DNA of 11,376 nucleotides from NCBI GenBank assembly GCA_002887195.1, contig PJAB01001932.1:1-11376 (forward strand). Reading direction: 5' to 3'. Below are positions 1 to 7,878 of this stretch, in pieces. The notes under the pieces are model-generated. The model saw only the letters and a program-made list of their open reading frames with translations. It did no database searches and was not told the origin of the DNA. This DNA comes from Chrysochromulina parva (Eukaryota > Haptophyta > Prymnesiales > Chrysochromulinaceae). Numbering within the stretch: position 1 is the first letter of the stretch; each line of letters begins with the position of its first letter. The position numbers and the translations under genes are program-made.

Positions 1-669
1 CGGGGACGGTGGCGAGGTCGGGGGCGATGGCGGTGGCGATGGCGGCGGTGGCACCGGCGGTGGTGGCGACGGTGGTGGTGGCGTCGGCGGCGGTGGCGAT
101 GGCGGCGGTGGTTGCGGCGGTGGTGGCGACGGTGCTGGCGGCGCCGGCGGTGGTGGTAATGGTGGTGGCGGCGTCGGCGGCGGTGGCGATGGCGATGGTG
201 GCAGCGGCGGTGGTGGCAGCGGCGGTGGTTGCGGTGGCGATGGTGGCGGCGGCGACGGCGAGGGTGACGACGGCGACGGCGATGGCGGCGGCGGCGATGG
301 TGGCGGTGGTGACGGTGGCGGCCGCGACGGCGATGGCGGCGGCGGCGACGGCGATGGCGGCGGGGGAGATGGCGGTGGAGGAGAGGGCGGTGGAGGCGAG
401 GGCGGGGGCGAGGGTGGTGGAGGCGAGGGCGAGGGCGGCGGAGGCGAAGGCGGAGGGCTTTGCGGCGGCAATGGTGGCGGCAGCGACGGCGATGGCGGCG
501 GCGGCGACGGCGATGGTGGCGGCGGCGAAGGTGGCGGCGGCGACGGCGACGGTGGCGGGGGCGAGGGCGGAGGGCTGCACGGAGGAGGAGTTAGAGGCCT
601 AGGAGGCAAGGGCGGCGGGGGGGGTGATAGGGGCGGTGGCGGAGCGGACGGCGGCCGTGGCGGCGGAAG
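1..669 (-). repeat. Fourth, longest (S)PPPP tract, running off the left edge
   Basis: Residues about 1411-1633 are almost wholly PPPPSPPPP/SPSPPPP with rare Leu, Arg, Cys or Gln. The minus-strand frame is open throughout. The plus strand reads as GGGGD/GGGGE in one frame and Ala/Val/Met-rich or Arg/Trp-rich in the others, which are shadows. High repeat density makes this stretch prone to assembly collapse, so copy number here is uncertain. Confidence 0.75.
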
Positions 670-3600
670 ATGCGTATGGGGGGTATGCGTATGGGGGGTA
701 TGCGAATGGGGGTTATGCGAATGGAAGAAAAGTTCTCGGTGAGAATCACGTGGGGCGCGCTTGTGAGCAGCCCGCTCCATGGATGCAGGGGCTGTATCCT
801 GGCTGATGGTCTGGCCACTCAGGAGTTCGCTCTTCAGTGATAGTGGCGGAGGCGACGGCGATTCTGGCGGGGGCGGTGGGGCCTGCTGAAGCCTTCGGAA
901 GTAAGCGGGCGGTGGCGGCTCGGGCGGCTCTGGCGGTGGAGAATCTGGCGGTTGCGGTGGCGGAGATGGTGGCGGCTCTGGCGGTGGCGAGAAGACTGTG
1001 GCCGGAGCACATGGGGGCAGCTTAGGCGCCGGTGATGGTGGCAGTGAAGGCGGCGGCGGTGACGGTGACGATGAGGGTGGAGGCGGAGATGGGGGTGGCG
1101 GCGGCGACGGCGGGGGCGGTGATGGCGACGGCGGGGGGGGCGATGGCGACAGTTTCGAAGGCGGCGGTGGTGATGGCGGCGGCGGCAGTGGCGAAGGCGG
1201 CGGTGCTAAAGGCGGCGATGGTGACGGCGGCGGTGGCTTCGAGGGCGGCTCTGGAGGTGGAAGCAATCCTGACGCTCTGTCACCCGACCCCATCCCCAAG
1301 TCCGTTGGACCTGACACCCCGTCCCCTGACCCCGACTCCCAATATCCGGAACCGGACCCCGACCCCCAGTCCCCTGAACCGGACCCCGACCCCCAGTCCC
1401 CTGAACCTGACCCCGACCCCCAGTCCCCTGAACCTGACCCCGACTCCCAGTCCCCTGAACCTGACCCCGACTCCCATTCCCCTGAACCAGACCCCGACGC
1501 CCAGTCCCCTGAACCTGATTCCGACTCGACGGGTGGCGGCGGGTGCGGAGATGGCGGTGGCGGTGGAGGCGAGGACGAGGGCGATGGCGGTGGAGGCGAG
1601 GGCGGCATCTGTGGCGGCTCTGGTGGGGGCGAGGGTGGAGGCGAGGGCGGAGGCGGGGAGGGCGGGGGCCGCTGGGGGGGCGGCGAGGGCGCACGGTACG
1701 CGAAGGAAACGGTCTCGACCGTGATACTCTGTACGGCCACGCCGAGGGCAAACGAGAGGGTGGTGGTGTTGCCCGAGTTAAGAGTGCGCGTTGCTGCCTC
1801 AGCAGCTGAAGCCGACTGCATGATCATGTCCGCGACCACCCGGAGGGATGCCGCCGTGACATTCAGGGTGATATCGCTGACAGCGACACCAATGAACAGC
1901 GATGCCAGGTTCGTGCGGAAGGTGAGCCGCGCAGCCTCTCCAAAGGAAGAGATGTCGCCAGCAATCGTGAGCGCTATGCGCACAACGGCCCTGTACACAT
2001 CGCCGGGGGCCAGCGGCGGAGGCGAAGGGGGTGGAGGGCGAGGTGGGGGCGATGGCGGGGGCGAGGGCGGGGGAGGCGAGGGCGGGGGCAATGGCGGTGG
2101 CGAGGGCGGGGGCGGCGAGGGCGGGGGTGCCGGCGGTGGTGGCGACGGCGGCCTCTTTCGGCCGCTTACGCGGCCCCCGCCGCCATCGACCATGGTGGTG
2201 TTGAGAAACGCGCATTCCGGAAGGAGGGTCGAATGGTTGCGCTTCGGGTCGGAGACAATGAAAGAGCTGTCCTCCTCTGCTTGCCTAGACAATGAAGCGG
2301 GAAGTGCACTGTCCGCCGCCGTGCATGAGGTGAGCCGTAGAAGCTCCGCTTGATAAATGGCCGATGCCTCGTCATTGGGCATGAGGCCGATGTACCCTTG
2401 GTCGGCGGAGCGGATGGTGGCCATGCCGGCGACGAGGTCGGTGAGGAAGCGCGTACTCGCGGCCTCGAGGCCGCACCGCAGGTGCACTTCCTCCGGCGGA
2501 GCGGTCGTCACGAAGCTCGGGTCGTCACAAAGCTGGTCCAAGTGGGTAAAGGTGCCCTGGTAGGCTGGAGGCAGTGCCCAGATGCCTCGGAGATAGATGA
2601 CAAAAGCGGTGCAGCTGACCACGCAGAGGGACGAGGCGACCACACCGAGGTAGACGAACATTTGGCGTGTGGTGCTGACGGTGAACAGATTGGGCCACAT
2701 GTAGTCGTCCGGGCAGTGAGCCTTTTGGGCGCGAAGATGCCACGTGACGCGTGTCTTCTTGGCGTCTTGCGACTTGTACACGAAATTGGGCGGCGAGCCT
2801 ATCAGACGCGACAAGGGCCACACGTTGCGCAGGCCGCCGCAGTCTGCGTGTAGCTCCGCCAAGACCTTTTCACATGTTGCGACCGTGTTGAATGAGACGA
2901 AGACGGCTGAGACTTTGACCGAGCGCTGGATCTGGATCTCGCGCTCAATCTCGGTTTCGGCGGCTGTGAACGCCTCCTTGGCCTTCTTTGTCGCCGCTCG
3001 GAGCGCCGCGATACGCGTCTGGCTGACCATCTGGCTCCCATCGTACCAATGCTCGTTGGCGAGGCACGTGTGGATCACGGAACGCGCCTCGTTGAGCTTC
3101 TTGCGCTGTCAGAGGGGAGCAAGGTGGGGCGGCAGAGGGGTACGCTCAGTGGGCAAGGTGGGCAAGGTGGGGGGCACATGGGGCGAAGCAAGGGCGAGGC
3201 GAAGGGCACAAGGCGAGGGTCACGAGGAGCGGTGCACGGTACCAGCTGGAGGTAGCGAGTGTTCTTGATGAGGACCACCTCCGAGACAGAGCAGTCCTTG
3301 GGGATCCCGGTGGATTCTGAGACAGAGGAGTCCTCAGGCTCCCAGGTGGCTTGCGTAGTGGGCATGCCGCCTCCCACCTCAACCATCGGCAGGGGCTTCT
3401 GGAAGAGCGAGAAGAGTGCTCGTTTCTGGGTGCGTGCTCGCGGCGGCTGCTTGGCGCGCTTGGCGAGGCCCTCGAAAAACTCAGTGTAGGTGCGTACAGC
3501 GTGCTGGGCAGAGGCGAGCTCGCCAGCGCCGAGGTTGGGCGGCGGCTCGCTGATGAAGATGGTGAAGTCTTCGGCGGTGGCTGCGCCCTCATCGACCGCT

Positions 3601-5036
3601 TCCTCGATGCGCTCCGCCGTGCGGTGGACAGCCACAAAGGTGATCCCAAGTATTGCGAGGATCAGAGTGTCAAAGATCGGGTAGATGAGGGTCCGGTCAT
3701 ACGGCCGTACGTTGTTGATTGAAAGGAGATTCTCACCATAGGCACCGAGCATGCTCGTGAGTCCTGCAAACGTCAGCCGGCCACCGGTGCTGTTGAAAAA
3801 GAGGATGGGCAGTGAGACGAGGAAGGCGACCAAGAAGCCACAGCCAAGGTACCAGAGCATGTACAGGTAGGCCGTCGTGCCTGTGCCAATCTGATACTGG
3901 ATGCCATACGGCGGAGGCCCGTTAAGCGGCGTGCGAAGAGCATGCGGCTGGCCGTCCGCGTCGAGCAGGCGAACGTCGCGTGCATGCTGTTTCGCGAGCT
4001 TGAGGTGAAGATGTAACGTCTCCTCGGTGATGATGCGAAGGTCGTGGGTCCTCTGAGCGAGGCCTGCGGCGTGCTCGACGGCGGCGGTGGTGCCTGGATG
4101 GAGCAGCTCGCGAAGCTCATTGAGCAGCGCGCACAGCCGGAACGCCTCCACCTGAGAGCGCGAGCGCACCCGGAACGGCAGCGGCCAGACGTCCGCCAAA
4201 TCGCCTCCGTCGGCGTAGATGCGATTCTGGCGCGTGACCCGAAAATGATAATAGGAGAGGACGGCCCCGCGCATCGAGCGGCGCTCCTCGCGGCCATCGG
4301 GCGCGGGAGAGTAGTTGAAGTCAAAGTACTCGATTGCATGCAGCAGGCCGTTAGGGTACTCCTTCGTCATCACGTCGTCATCTAGCCAATAGAGGCGGCG
4401 CCCGCCGAGCGCGATGTAGTCATCCGGGTCGTCGGGCGAAAGCAGCACCAGATAGATCGTGTCGTCAAAAGGGTGATCCTTGCGCTGCTCTCTCCACGCC
4501 TCCCCGATTTTTTGGACCGCCTCGGCACACGAGGAGGGCGCATTGCCGGAGTATTTCGTCAGCTTGATGGCGTTGGCTAAGAATTGCAATCTGCCATACG
4601 CCGGGCGGACCTTGGTGACCTTAATCACCGTCCTCAGGCGAGCCCACTGCGACTTCTTGGCGCCACCGCTCGCGCTCGAGTGCAACTCGTCCGAGATCAG
4701 CATGTAGCCACGCGTGTCCGCATCCATGGAGTAGTGGCGCAGCACGCCCAGCAAGTAGGCCTTGGGCCACTGTGCGCGCGGAGTGTTGGCGAGGCTTCGT
4801 CGCAGAAGATCCATCTCGTTATCAGGCTCACGGTGGAACGGAACGGGCAGCCGCGTCGGCCGATCCAGGCCAGAGGCCAGGTCCTCGGCCGACTCGAGGG
4901 CGGCGGCAGGTGCAACCATCGCAGCGCCTGCAGCGCCTGCAGCACCGAGCACACTAAGGCGGCGCCCACACGAAGGCGAGGCCAACTCTACCTCTGTGGC
5001 CTCGCCTGAATCAAGACCTCGTCGTTTACACGACAT
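1..5036 (-). CDS. OSCA/TMEM63-like membrane protein with a giant Pro-rich ectodomain (spliced, 3' partial)
   Basis: Spliced minus-strand gene, exon 1 5036-3243 (598 codons) and exon 2 3105-1 (1035 codons), still open at the left edge. The start at 5036 has an in-frame stop just upstream (5045-5043). Residues 1-385 are hydrophilic and unrecognised. Hydrophobic helices lie at about 388-415 and 449-471. A cytosolic segment follows with EDFTIFISEPPPN (489-501), VVLIKN (587-592), a charged helical stretch (599-660) and AVFVSFNTVATCEKVL (665-680), then MWPNL and a third helix (about 747-770). This order matches the family of calcium-permeable stress-gated channels (RSN1_TM, split RRM-like PHM7 cytosolic domain, then the 7TM region). 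Residues 771-913 hold four Cys and N-glycosylation sequons (NHS, NTT), fitting an outside face. From 914 onward the frame is Pro/Ser-rich modules (listed separately). The remaining channel helices would lie beyond position 1. Family call is by motif order and topology; an anoctamin-like relative is the main alternative. Confidence 0.72.
670..724 (-). repeat. 15-bp tandem repeat encoding His-rich HTPHT units
   Basis: The plus strand carries three complete copies and one partial copy of a 15-bp unit (ATGCGTATGGGGGGT, then ATGCGAATGGGGGTT variants) starting at 670, 685, 700 and 715. On the minus strand this reads SHNPHSHTPHTHTPHTH (residues about 1394-1410), eight His within 18 residues when His 1393 is counted. 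Upstream (725-840) lies an unrecognised basic segment, ERAAHKRAPRDSHRELFFH. The unit length preserves the frame. A metal- or proton-responsive role is possible but only inferred from composition. Confidence 0.75.
841..1260 (-). repeat. Third Pro-rich tract, with two short breaks
   Basis: Residues about 1214-1353 are PPPPSPSPP, PPEPP and related runs. The breaks are a KLPPCAPATVF segment (about 990-1025), with a single Cys that could form a disulphide or cross-link, and a YFRRLQQA segment (about 879-903). Frame is continuous from 3105. Confidence 0.78.
1321..1521 (-). repeat. 27-bp tandem repeat encoding seven 9-residue SGSGSG(D/E)W units
   Basis: Seven Trp residues at 1133, 1142, 1151, 1160, 1169, 1178 and 1187 of the minus-strand protein are spaced exactly nine apart. 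The unit is (E/G/A)SGSGSG(D/E/Y)W, and a degenerate eighth unit follows. In DNA this is a 27-bp repeat (plus-strand CCCGACTCCCAGTCCCCTGA-like) of high identity, so it is recent or homogenised. Ser-Gly dipeptides beside acidic and Trp residues are what proteoglycan attachment sites look like in animals; whether this alga modifies them is unknown. On the plus strand the same DNA reads as SPEPDPDPQ repeats, which I treat as a shadow. Confidence 0.85.
1531..1692 (-). repeat. Second (S)PPPP tract
   Basis: Residues about 1070-1123 read APSPPPQRPPPSPPPP and similar, with PEPP, PPQMPP and a short SPSSSP block. The tract links the small globular domain to the Ser-Gly-Trp repeats at 1321-1521. Frame is continuous with both neighbours, with no TTA, CTA or TCA triplet in register on the plus strand. 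Confidence 0.8.
1693..1998 (-). other. Small beta-rich globular domain between Pro-rich linkers
   Basis: Residues about 968-1069 of the minus-strand protein form the only non-repetitive island in the ectodomain. It starts DVYRAVVRIALTIAGDIS, continues through FRTNLASLFIGVAVSDITL and NVTAASLRVVADMIM, and ends near SITVETVSFAYRAP. The alternation of short strands with one amphipathic helix, bracketed on both sides by PPPSPP, resembles small domains seen repeatedly between Pro-rich linkers in haptophyte and dinoflagellate proteins. I know no function for it. Sequons NVT and NTT fit an extracellular location. There are no Cys residues. Its presence on the minus strand is a strong argument that this strand, not the Gly-rich plus strand, is the coding one. 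Confidence 0.65.
2011..2157 (-). repeat. First (S)PPPP tract of the ectodomain
   Basis: Residues about 915-963 of the minus-strand protein read as runs of PPSPPPP with occasional Ala, Leu or Arg. On the DNA these are (GGN) runs on the plus strand and (NCC/CCN) on the minus strand. Such tracts are typical hydroxyproline-rich wall or matrix linkers in algae. Here the tract separates the Cys-bearing post-helix region from the small folded domain at 1693-1998. Confidence 0.8.
3106..3242 (-). other. GT-AG intron, 137 nt, phase 0
   Basis: On the minus strand exon 1 ends CTC-CAG-CTG at 3243 and the intron opens with GTACCG. It closes with a pyrimidine-rich run ending CTCTGACAG at 3106, and exon 2 starts CGC-AAG-AAG-CTC at 3105. 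Without splicing, the exon 1 frame runs into low-complexity Pro/Cys/Arg sequence and stops at 3075, while the exon 2 frame has a stop (TGA) at 3111-3109 just outside the splice. Splicing joins VVLIKNTRYLQL to RKKLNEARSVIHTC, which is the expected join of strand and coiled coil in the OSCA-type cytosolic domain. The intron carries short GGGCAAGGT direct repeats on the plus strand (about 3150-3170). The donor could shift by a few bases; the acceptor is strong. Confidence 0.8.
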
Positions 5037-5607
5037 CGTCGTTCAACCTCGGCGGAGTGAAGGGTGACCGACAAGGAAAGGTGGAGGAGAAGGTCCAGCT
5101 AGCCAATAAACTCACCCGCATCCAGCTGTCCGGCGGCGACCAGCTGTCGGTCGAGCCGCTAGAGCCTTCCCCGGGGAACGCTGTGAATGGTTGGCTGTGA
5201 ATATTTCCGCCAACCCTTGACTCGGAAAGCATTCAAGCCGCAAACTTCTCAGTTGACCCCTGACGACGGCATAGTAGTTGAGGGACAGAGCTGCACGAAT
5301 GAAGCCGCCCAGACTCCCCACATGTGTACTGACGTGAACGTACATGTATGTACTGACCTCATCGAGCGCTGAGGGCGGCTCAACAACAACATGTTGCGCG
5401 AGTTTCGTGCAACATGAATTCCGCAAACGTCCCCGAGATGATAAATCTGGGGTTGGAGGAGAGTTTTTGATGAGGACCTCAGAAAAACCCGCCCTTTCTC
5501 CCGCGGCGCTGCGCCACCGATTGGTGGAGCAACTCTGGATCGGCATCGCGTATCGGACATCCGTCAACCTTTCCGCGAGATTGATCGGGGGAGATCGAAG
5601 GTTTTGA
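5037..5607. promoter_or_regulatory. Divergent intergenic region between the channel-like gene and the hydrolase
   Basis: 571 bp separate the two start codons, so this DNA must hold both promoters and both 5' leaders. It is visibly less GC-rich than the genes around it. I see no clear TATA box. Notable are a direct repeat TGTACTGAC at 5325-5333 and 5349-5357 around ACGTGAACGTACATGTA, a 10-bp palindrome CAACATGTTG at 5387-5396 followed by a second GCAACATG, and the leader duplicate at 5470-5607. No confident gene is encoded on either strand apart from that duplicate. Confidence 0.5.
5470..5607 (+). other. Partial duplicate of the hydrolase 5' end (45-residue ORF ending directly at the next ATG)
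   Basis: An ATG at 5470 opens a 45-residue frame, MRTSEKPALSPAALRHRLVE then QLWIGIA and so on, that stops with TGA at 5605-5607, immediately abutting the hydrolase ATG at 5608. Its start resembles the hydrolase N-terminus (MRSSRAPAALLRLVEQLW): both share PAAL, RLVEQLW and a nearly identical stretch CGATTGGTGGAGCAACTCTGG (in part), plus similar GAT-rich and T-rich sequence before each ATG. The offset is 138 bp. It is either an upstream ORF, a decayed tandem duplication, or an alternative first exon. No RNA evidence is available here to choose. Confidence 0.6.
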
Positions 5608-7878
5608 ATGAGGTCCTCTCGGGCTCCCGCGGCGCTCCTCCGATTGGTGGAGCAACTCTGGAGATTAACAGGGTCCCCAGGAGAGACGTTGCTCACACTT
5701 GCCCACGAGACTGTGGATCACTTCTGGAGCTCGTGGCAATTTGTTGTGGATGCCCTCACTGCCGTCCAGACTGCGGCGTCCAGGTTGAGCGTGCGAGACT
5801 GCGCTCTTTCGATGCGTGACCACGCGTGGCTCGTGCTGGCTGTGCTCCTCCGGCCCTTTGTGCGCACACCGGGATTCTTTGAGCGTCGTTGCCTCGCGCG
5901 CGCTTTACGGCTCGGCCCGCCACGCTTCAAGGTGGAGGTGAAGGCTGTGGAGACGTGCACTGTGAACAACGGCAACAACTTGCTGCGCGGGACGCTGTGG
6001 CTGCCATCGGGACGCGACGCTGTGGGTCCCTTCCCCGCCGTCGTCATTCGCTCGCCCTATGGCGCGCAGGACCAGAACGCCGACTGGGGCAACATTGTGC
6101 TGGCGGAGCGGGGGTATGCCGTGCTCCTGCAGGACACGCGTGGCCGCTTTGGCTCCGATGGCAATTTCGTGCCCGTCGAGCACGAGCGCGAGGACGGCAA
6201 GGAGACGGTGCGCTGGGTGCGTGCCCAGCCGTGGTGCGATGGACGCATCGCCGTCTTCGGGCCCTCGTACCTCGGGCTTACCGCCTGGGCGTGCGTCGGA
6301 GCATGCGAGCCCGGAGAGGTGCAGGCCCTCGTGCCTGTCATCACGCAGGCGGTGGTGCGGCCAGCGGTCTTCGGCGAGGGAGGCGCAATCTCGCTGGAGC
6401 TGCTCGTGCTCTGGTTCTACCTCATCGAGATCATCACGCACACGAGCCCGATCACCCTCGGCCGCGCCCTGTACCGCGACTGGCGGCAGGGGCGCCTCTT
6501 GCGCGCCTCGATGCACGAGCCGTTGGGGGAGTTGGATCTCCTCCTCTTTGGGAAACGGTGGGACTTTTTCCAGGGCGGCGTGCAGGAGCCGCACTCGGAC
6601 GACGGACCGTTCTGGTCCGCGCGATCCACCCTCTGTGAGCTGCGCCCCGACCACCCCGATTGCGTCATGCCCCCACCGCTGCACATGGTCACGGGCTGGT
6701 ATGACTTTTTCGCGCGCCAGTCGTTGCAAGACTACGAGCGCGCAGCGGCGGTGCAGCCGGCATGCCAGTTGACGGTGATGCCGTACGAGCACTGGGGCTT
6801 CACGCGCCTGTACGGGATGCAGCTCTCGTACCGCTGCCTGCTCCAGTGCATGCTCAAGCATCTGCCAACGCAGCGCCCATCGAAGCAGGGCGCTTCAAGG
6901 GACGCAGCACCGCCGCCGCTGCCGGTGCACGAGTGGTTCAGCGGCGGCCGCTCGGAGTCCTCCTTGGCGCAGCCGGTGCAGCTCTGCCTGCTCGGCAGCC
7001 TGCGCTGGTGTGGGCTGCCAAGCTGGCCGCCACCGCGCCCCAAGCCCCTGCGCCTCTGGCTTGGCTCAGCTCTGACGCTGCGTAAGACCTCGCCCAAGGC
7101 CGCGGCGTCGCCCTTGGCCCTCGGAGCCGCGGCCGCAGGCAGCTGGCCTTCACCCTCGTGCGTGGTGACCCCTGGTACGGCGTTGAACGGCTCGCCACTC
7201 ACGTCGCCCGACCTCGGGGTGTTCGCGGAGACGGTAGAAGATCAGGACGCATTCTTGACGACTCGTGATCGCGCGCGCGCGCGCGCGCCGAACAAATACA
7301 CCACGCTCGAGTACACGTACGTGCCCCGGGAGCCGACGCCTGCGAGGGGCGGCCCCAGCTTCCACCCGCTCAACTCGGGTGCCATCGACCAGAGCCCCAT
7401 AGAGCGACGCGAGGACCTGCTCGTCTTTACGAGCGAGCCGTTGTGCGAGCCGCTCACCTTCGCGGGCACGCCCGTGCTGGTGCTGCGTGTCTGGACCTCG
7501 TCGCGCTCGATCGATCTCATTGGGCGCCTGTGCCTCGTCACACGGCGCGGCGCGTCGATCAACCTGTGCGAGGGGCTCTCCCGGGTGGACGCAGCCGCAG
7601 AGGAGGCATGCATCGGCGACGCCGACAGGCGTACCGGCCGCCTCGTCGAGGTGGAGCTCGGCCCCGTCGCCGCCGAGCTCGGCGTCGGCGAGAGGCTACG
7701 GCTGCACGTGTGCTCGGCGGCACACCCTCGCTGGATGCGCAACTTGTGCTCGTCGCCCGAGATACCGCTCGCGCGCCAGACCAGCGGCAGCTTCGCGAGC
7801 TGCTGCGTGCGCGTGAGTGTGGACGACGAAGCGAGCGTGCTCACGCTCCCGCTGCTCGAAGCGGCGCCGGCTCGTTGA
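5608..7878 (+). CDS. S15/CocE-type alpha/beta hydrolase (X-Pro dipeptidyl-peptidase-like)
   Basis: 756 residues, single exon. The start at 5608 is the first ATG after an in-frame TGA at 5605. Residues 1-108 are an extension unlike the family. The catalytic domain begins near FKVEVKAVETCTVNNGN and shows RSPYGAQ (Tyr151, candidate oxyanion residue), DTRGRFGSDGNFVP (176-189), GPSYLG with nucleophile Ser220, TGWYD with Asp366, and MPYEHWG with His395, giving a full Ser-Asp-His triad. A helical cap lies between Ser220 and Asp366. The C-terminal half (about 430-750) matches the jelly-roll domain of the family (LGSLRWCGLPSWPPP; REDLLVFTSEPLCEPLTFAG; INLCEGLSRV). Family members cleave X-Pro peptides, esters or acylated compounds such as cocaine and glutaryl-cephalosporins; the natural substrate here is unknown. 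No clear signal peptide, though 73-84 is weakly hydrophobic. Longer than bacterial CocE (574 residues). Confidence 0.92.
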   Translation: MRSSRAPAALLRLVEQLWRLTGSPGETLLTLAHETVDHFWSSWQFVVDALTAVQTAASRLSVRDCALSMRDHAWLVLAVLLRPFVRTPGFFERRCLARALRLGPPRFKVEVKAVETCTVNNGNNLLRGTLWLPSGRDAVGPFPAVVIRSPYGAQDQNADWGNIVLAERGYAVLLQDTRGRFGSDGNFVPVEHEREDGKETVRWVRAQPWCDGRIAVFGPSYLGLTAWACVGACEPGEVQALVPVITQAVVRPAVFGEGGAISLELLVLWFYLIEIITHTSPITLGRALYRDWRQGRLLRASMHEPLGELDLLLFGKRWDFFQGGVQEPHSDDGPFWSARSTLCELRPDHPDCVMPPPLHMVTGWYDFFARQSLQDYERAAAVQPACQLTVMPYEHWGFTRLYGMQLSYRCLLQCMLKHLPTQRPSKQGASRDAAPPPLPVHEWFSGGRSESSLAQPVQLCLLGSLRWCGLPSWPPPRPKPLRLWLGSALTLRKTSPKAAASPLALGAAAAGSWPSPSCVVTPGTALNGSPLTSPDLGVFAETVEDQDAFLTTRDRARARAPNKYTTLEYTYVPREPTPARGGPSFHPLNSGAIDQSPIERREDLLVFTSEPLCEPLTFAGTPVLVLRVWTSSRSIDLIGRLCLVTRRGASINLCEGLSRVDAAAEEACIGDADRRTGRLVEVELGPVAAELGVGERLRLHVCSAAHPRWMRNLCSSPEIPLARQTSGSFASCCVRVSVDDEASVLTLPLLEAAPAR
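7270..7288. repeat. (CG)n dinucleotide run inside the hydrolase
   Basis: An uninterrupted 19-nt alternation of C and G inside codons for an RARARAP segment (hydrolase residues about 555-561), in a loop between jelly-roll strands. It is slippage-prone and has Z-DNA-forming character. The frame is intact on both sides, so the present length is compatible with function. Confidence 0.85.

Noticed and set aside
998..2353. Plus-strand Gly-rich ORF with SPEPDPDPQ repeats (451 codons), and similar Gly-rich or Ala/Val/Met-rich frames in 1-742
   Set aside because: Complement of Pro/Ser codons on the minus strand. The only globular-looking segment and the continuity with membrane helices are on the minus strand, and the minus frame is open three times longer.
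3265..5478. TTGATGAGGACC shared between 3265-3276 (channel-like exon, VLIKN codons) and 5467-5478 (leader duplicate)
   Set aside because: Only a 12-mer with limited extension; could be chance, and too short to claim gene conversion or a duplicated exon.
5112..5696. Minus-strand 194-codon ORF across the divergent promoter
   Set aside because: Overlaps the hydrolase start and the leader duplicate, has no recognisable fold, and its internal similarity is explained by the DNA duplication on the other strand.
5905..6861. Long minus-strand and alternative-frame ORFs opposite the hydrolase and protease (also 7242-8042, 9351-10022)
   Set aside because: High-GC antisense shadows. The plus-strand frames carry complete catalytic motif sets.
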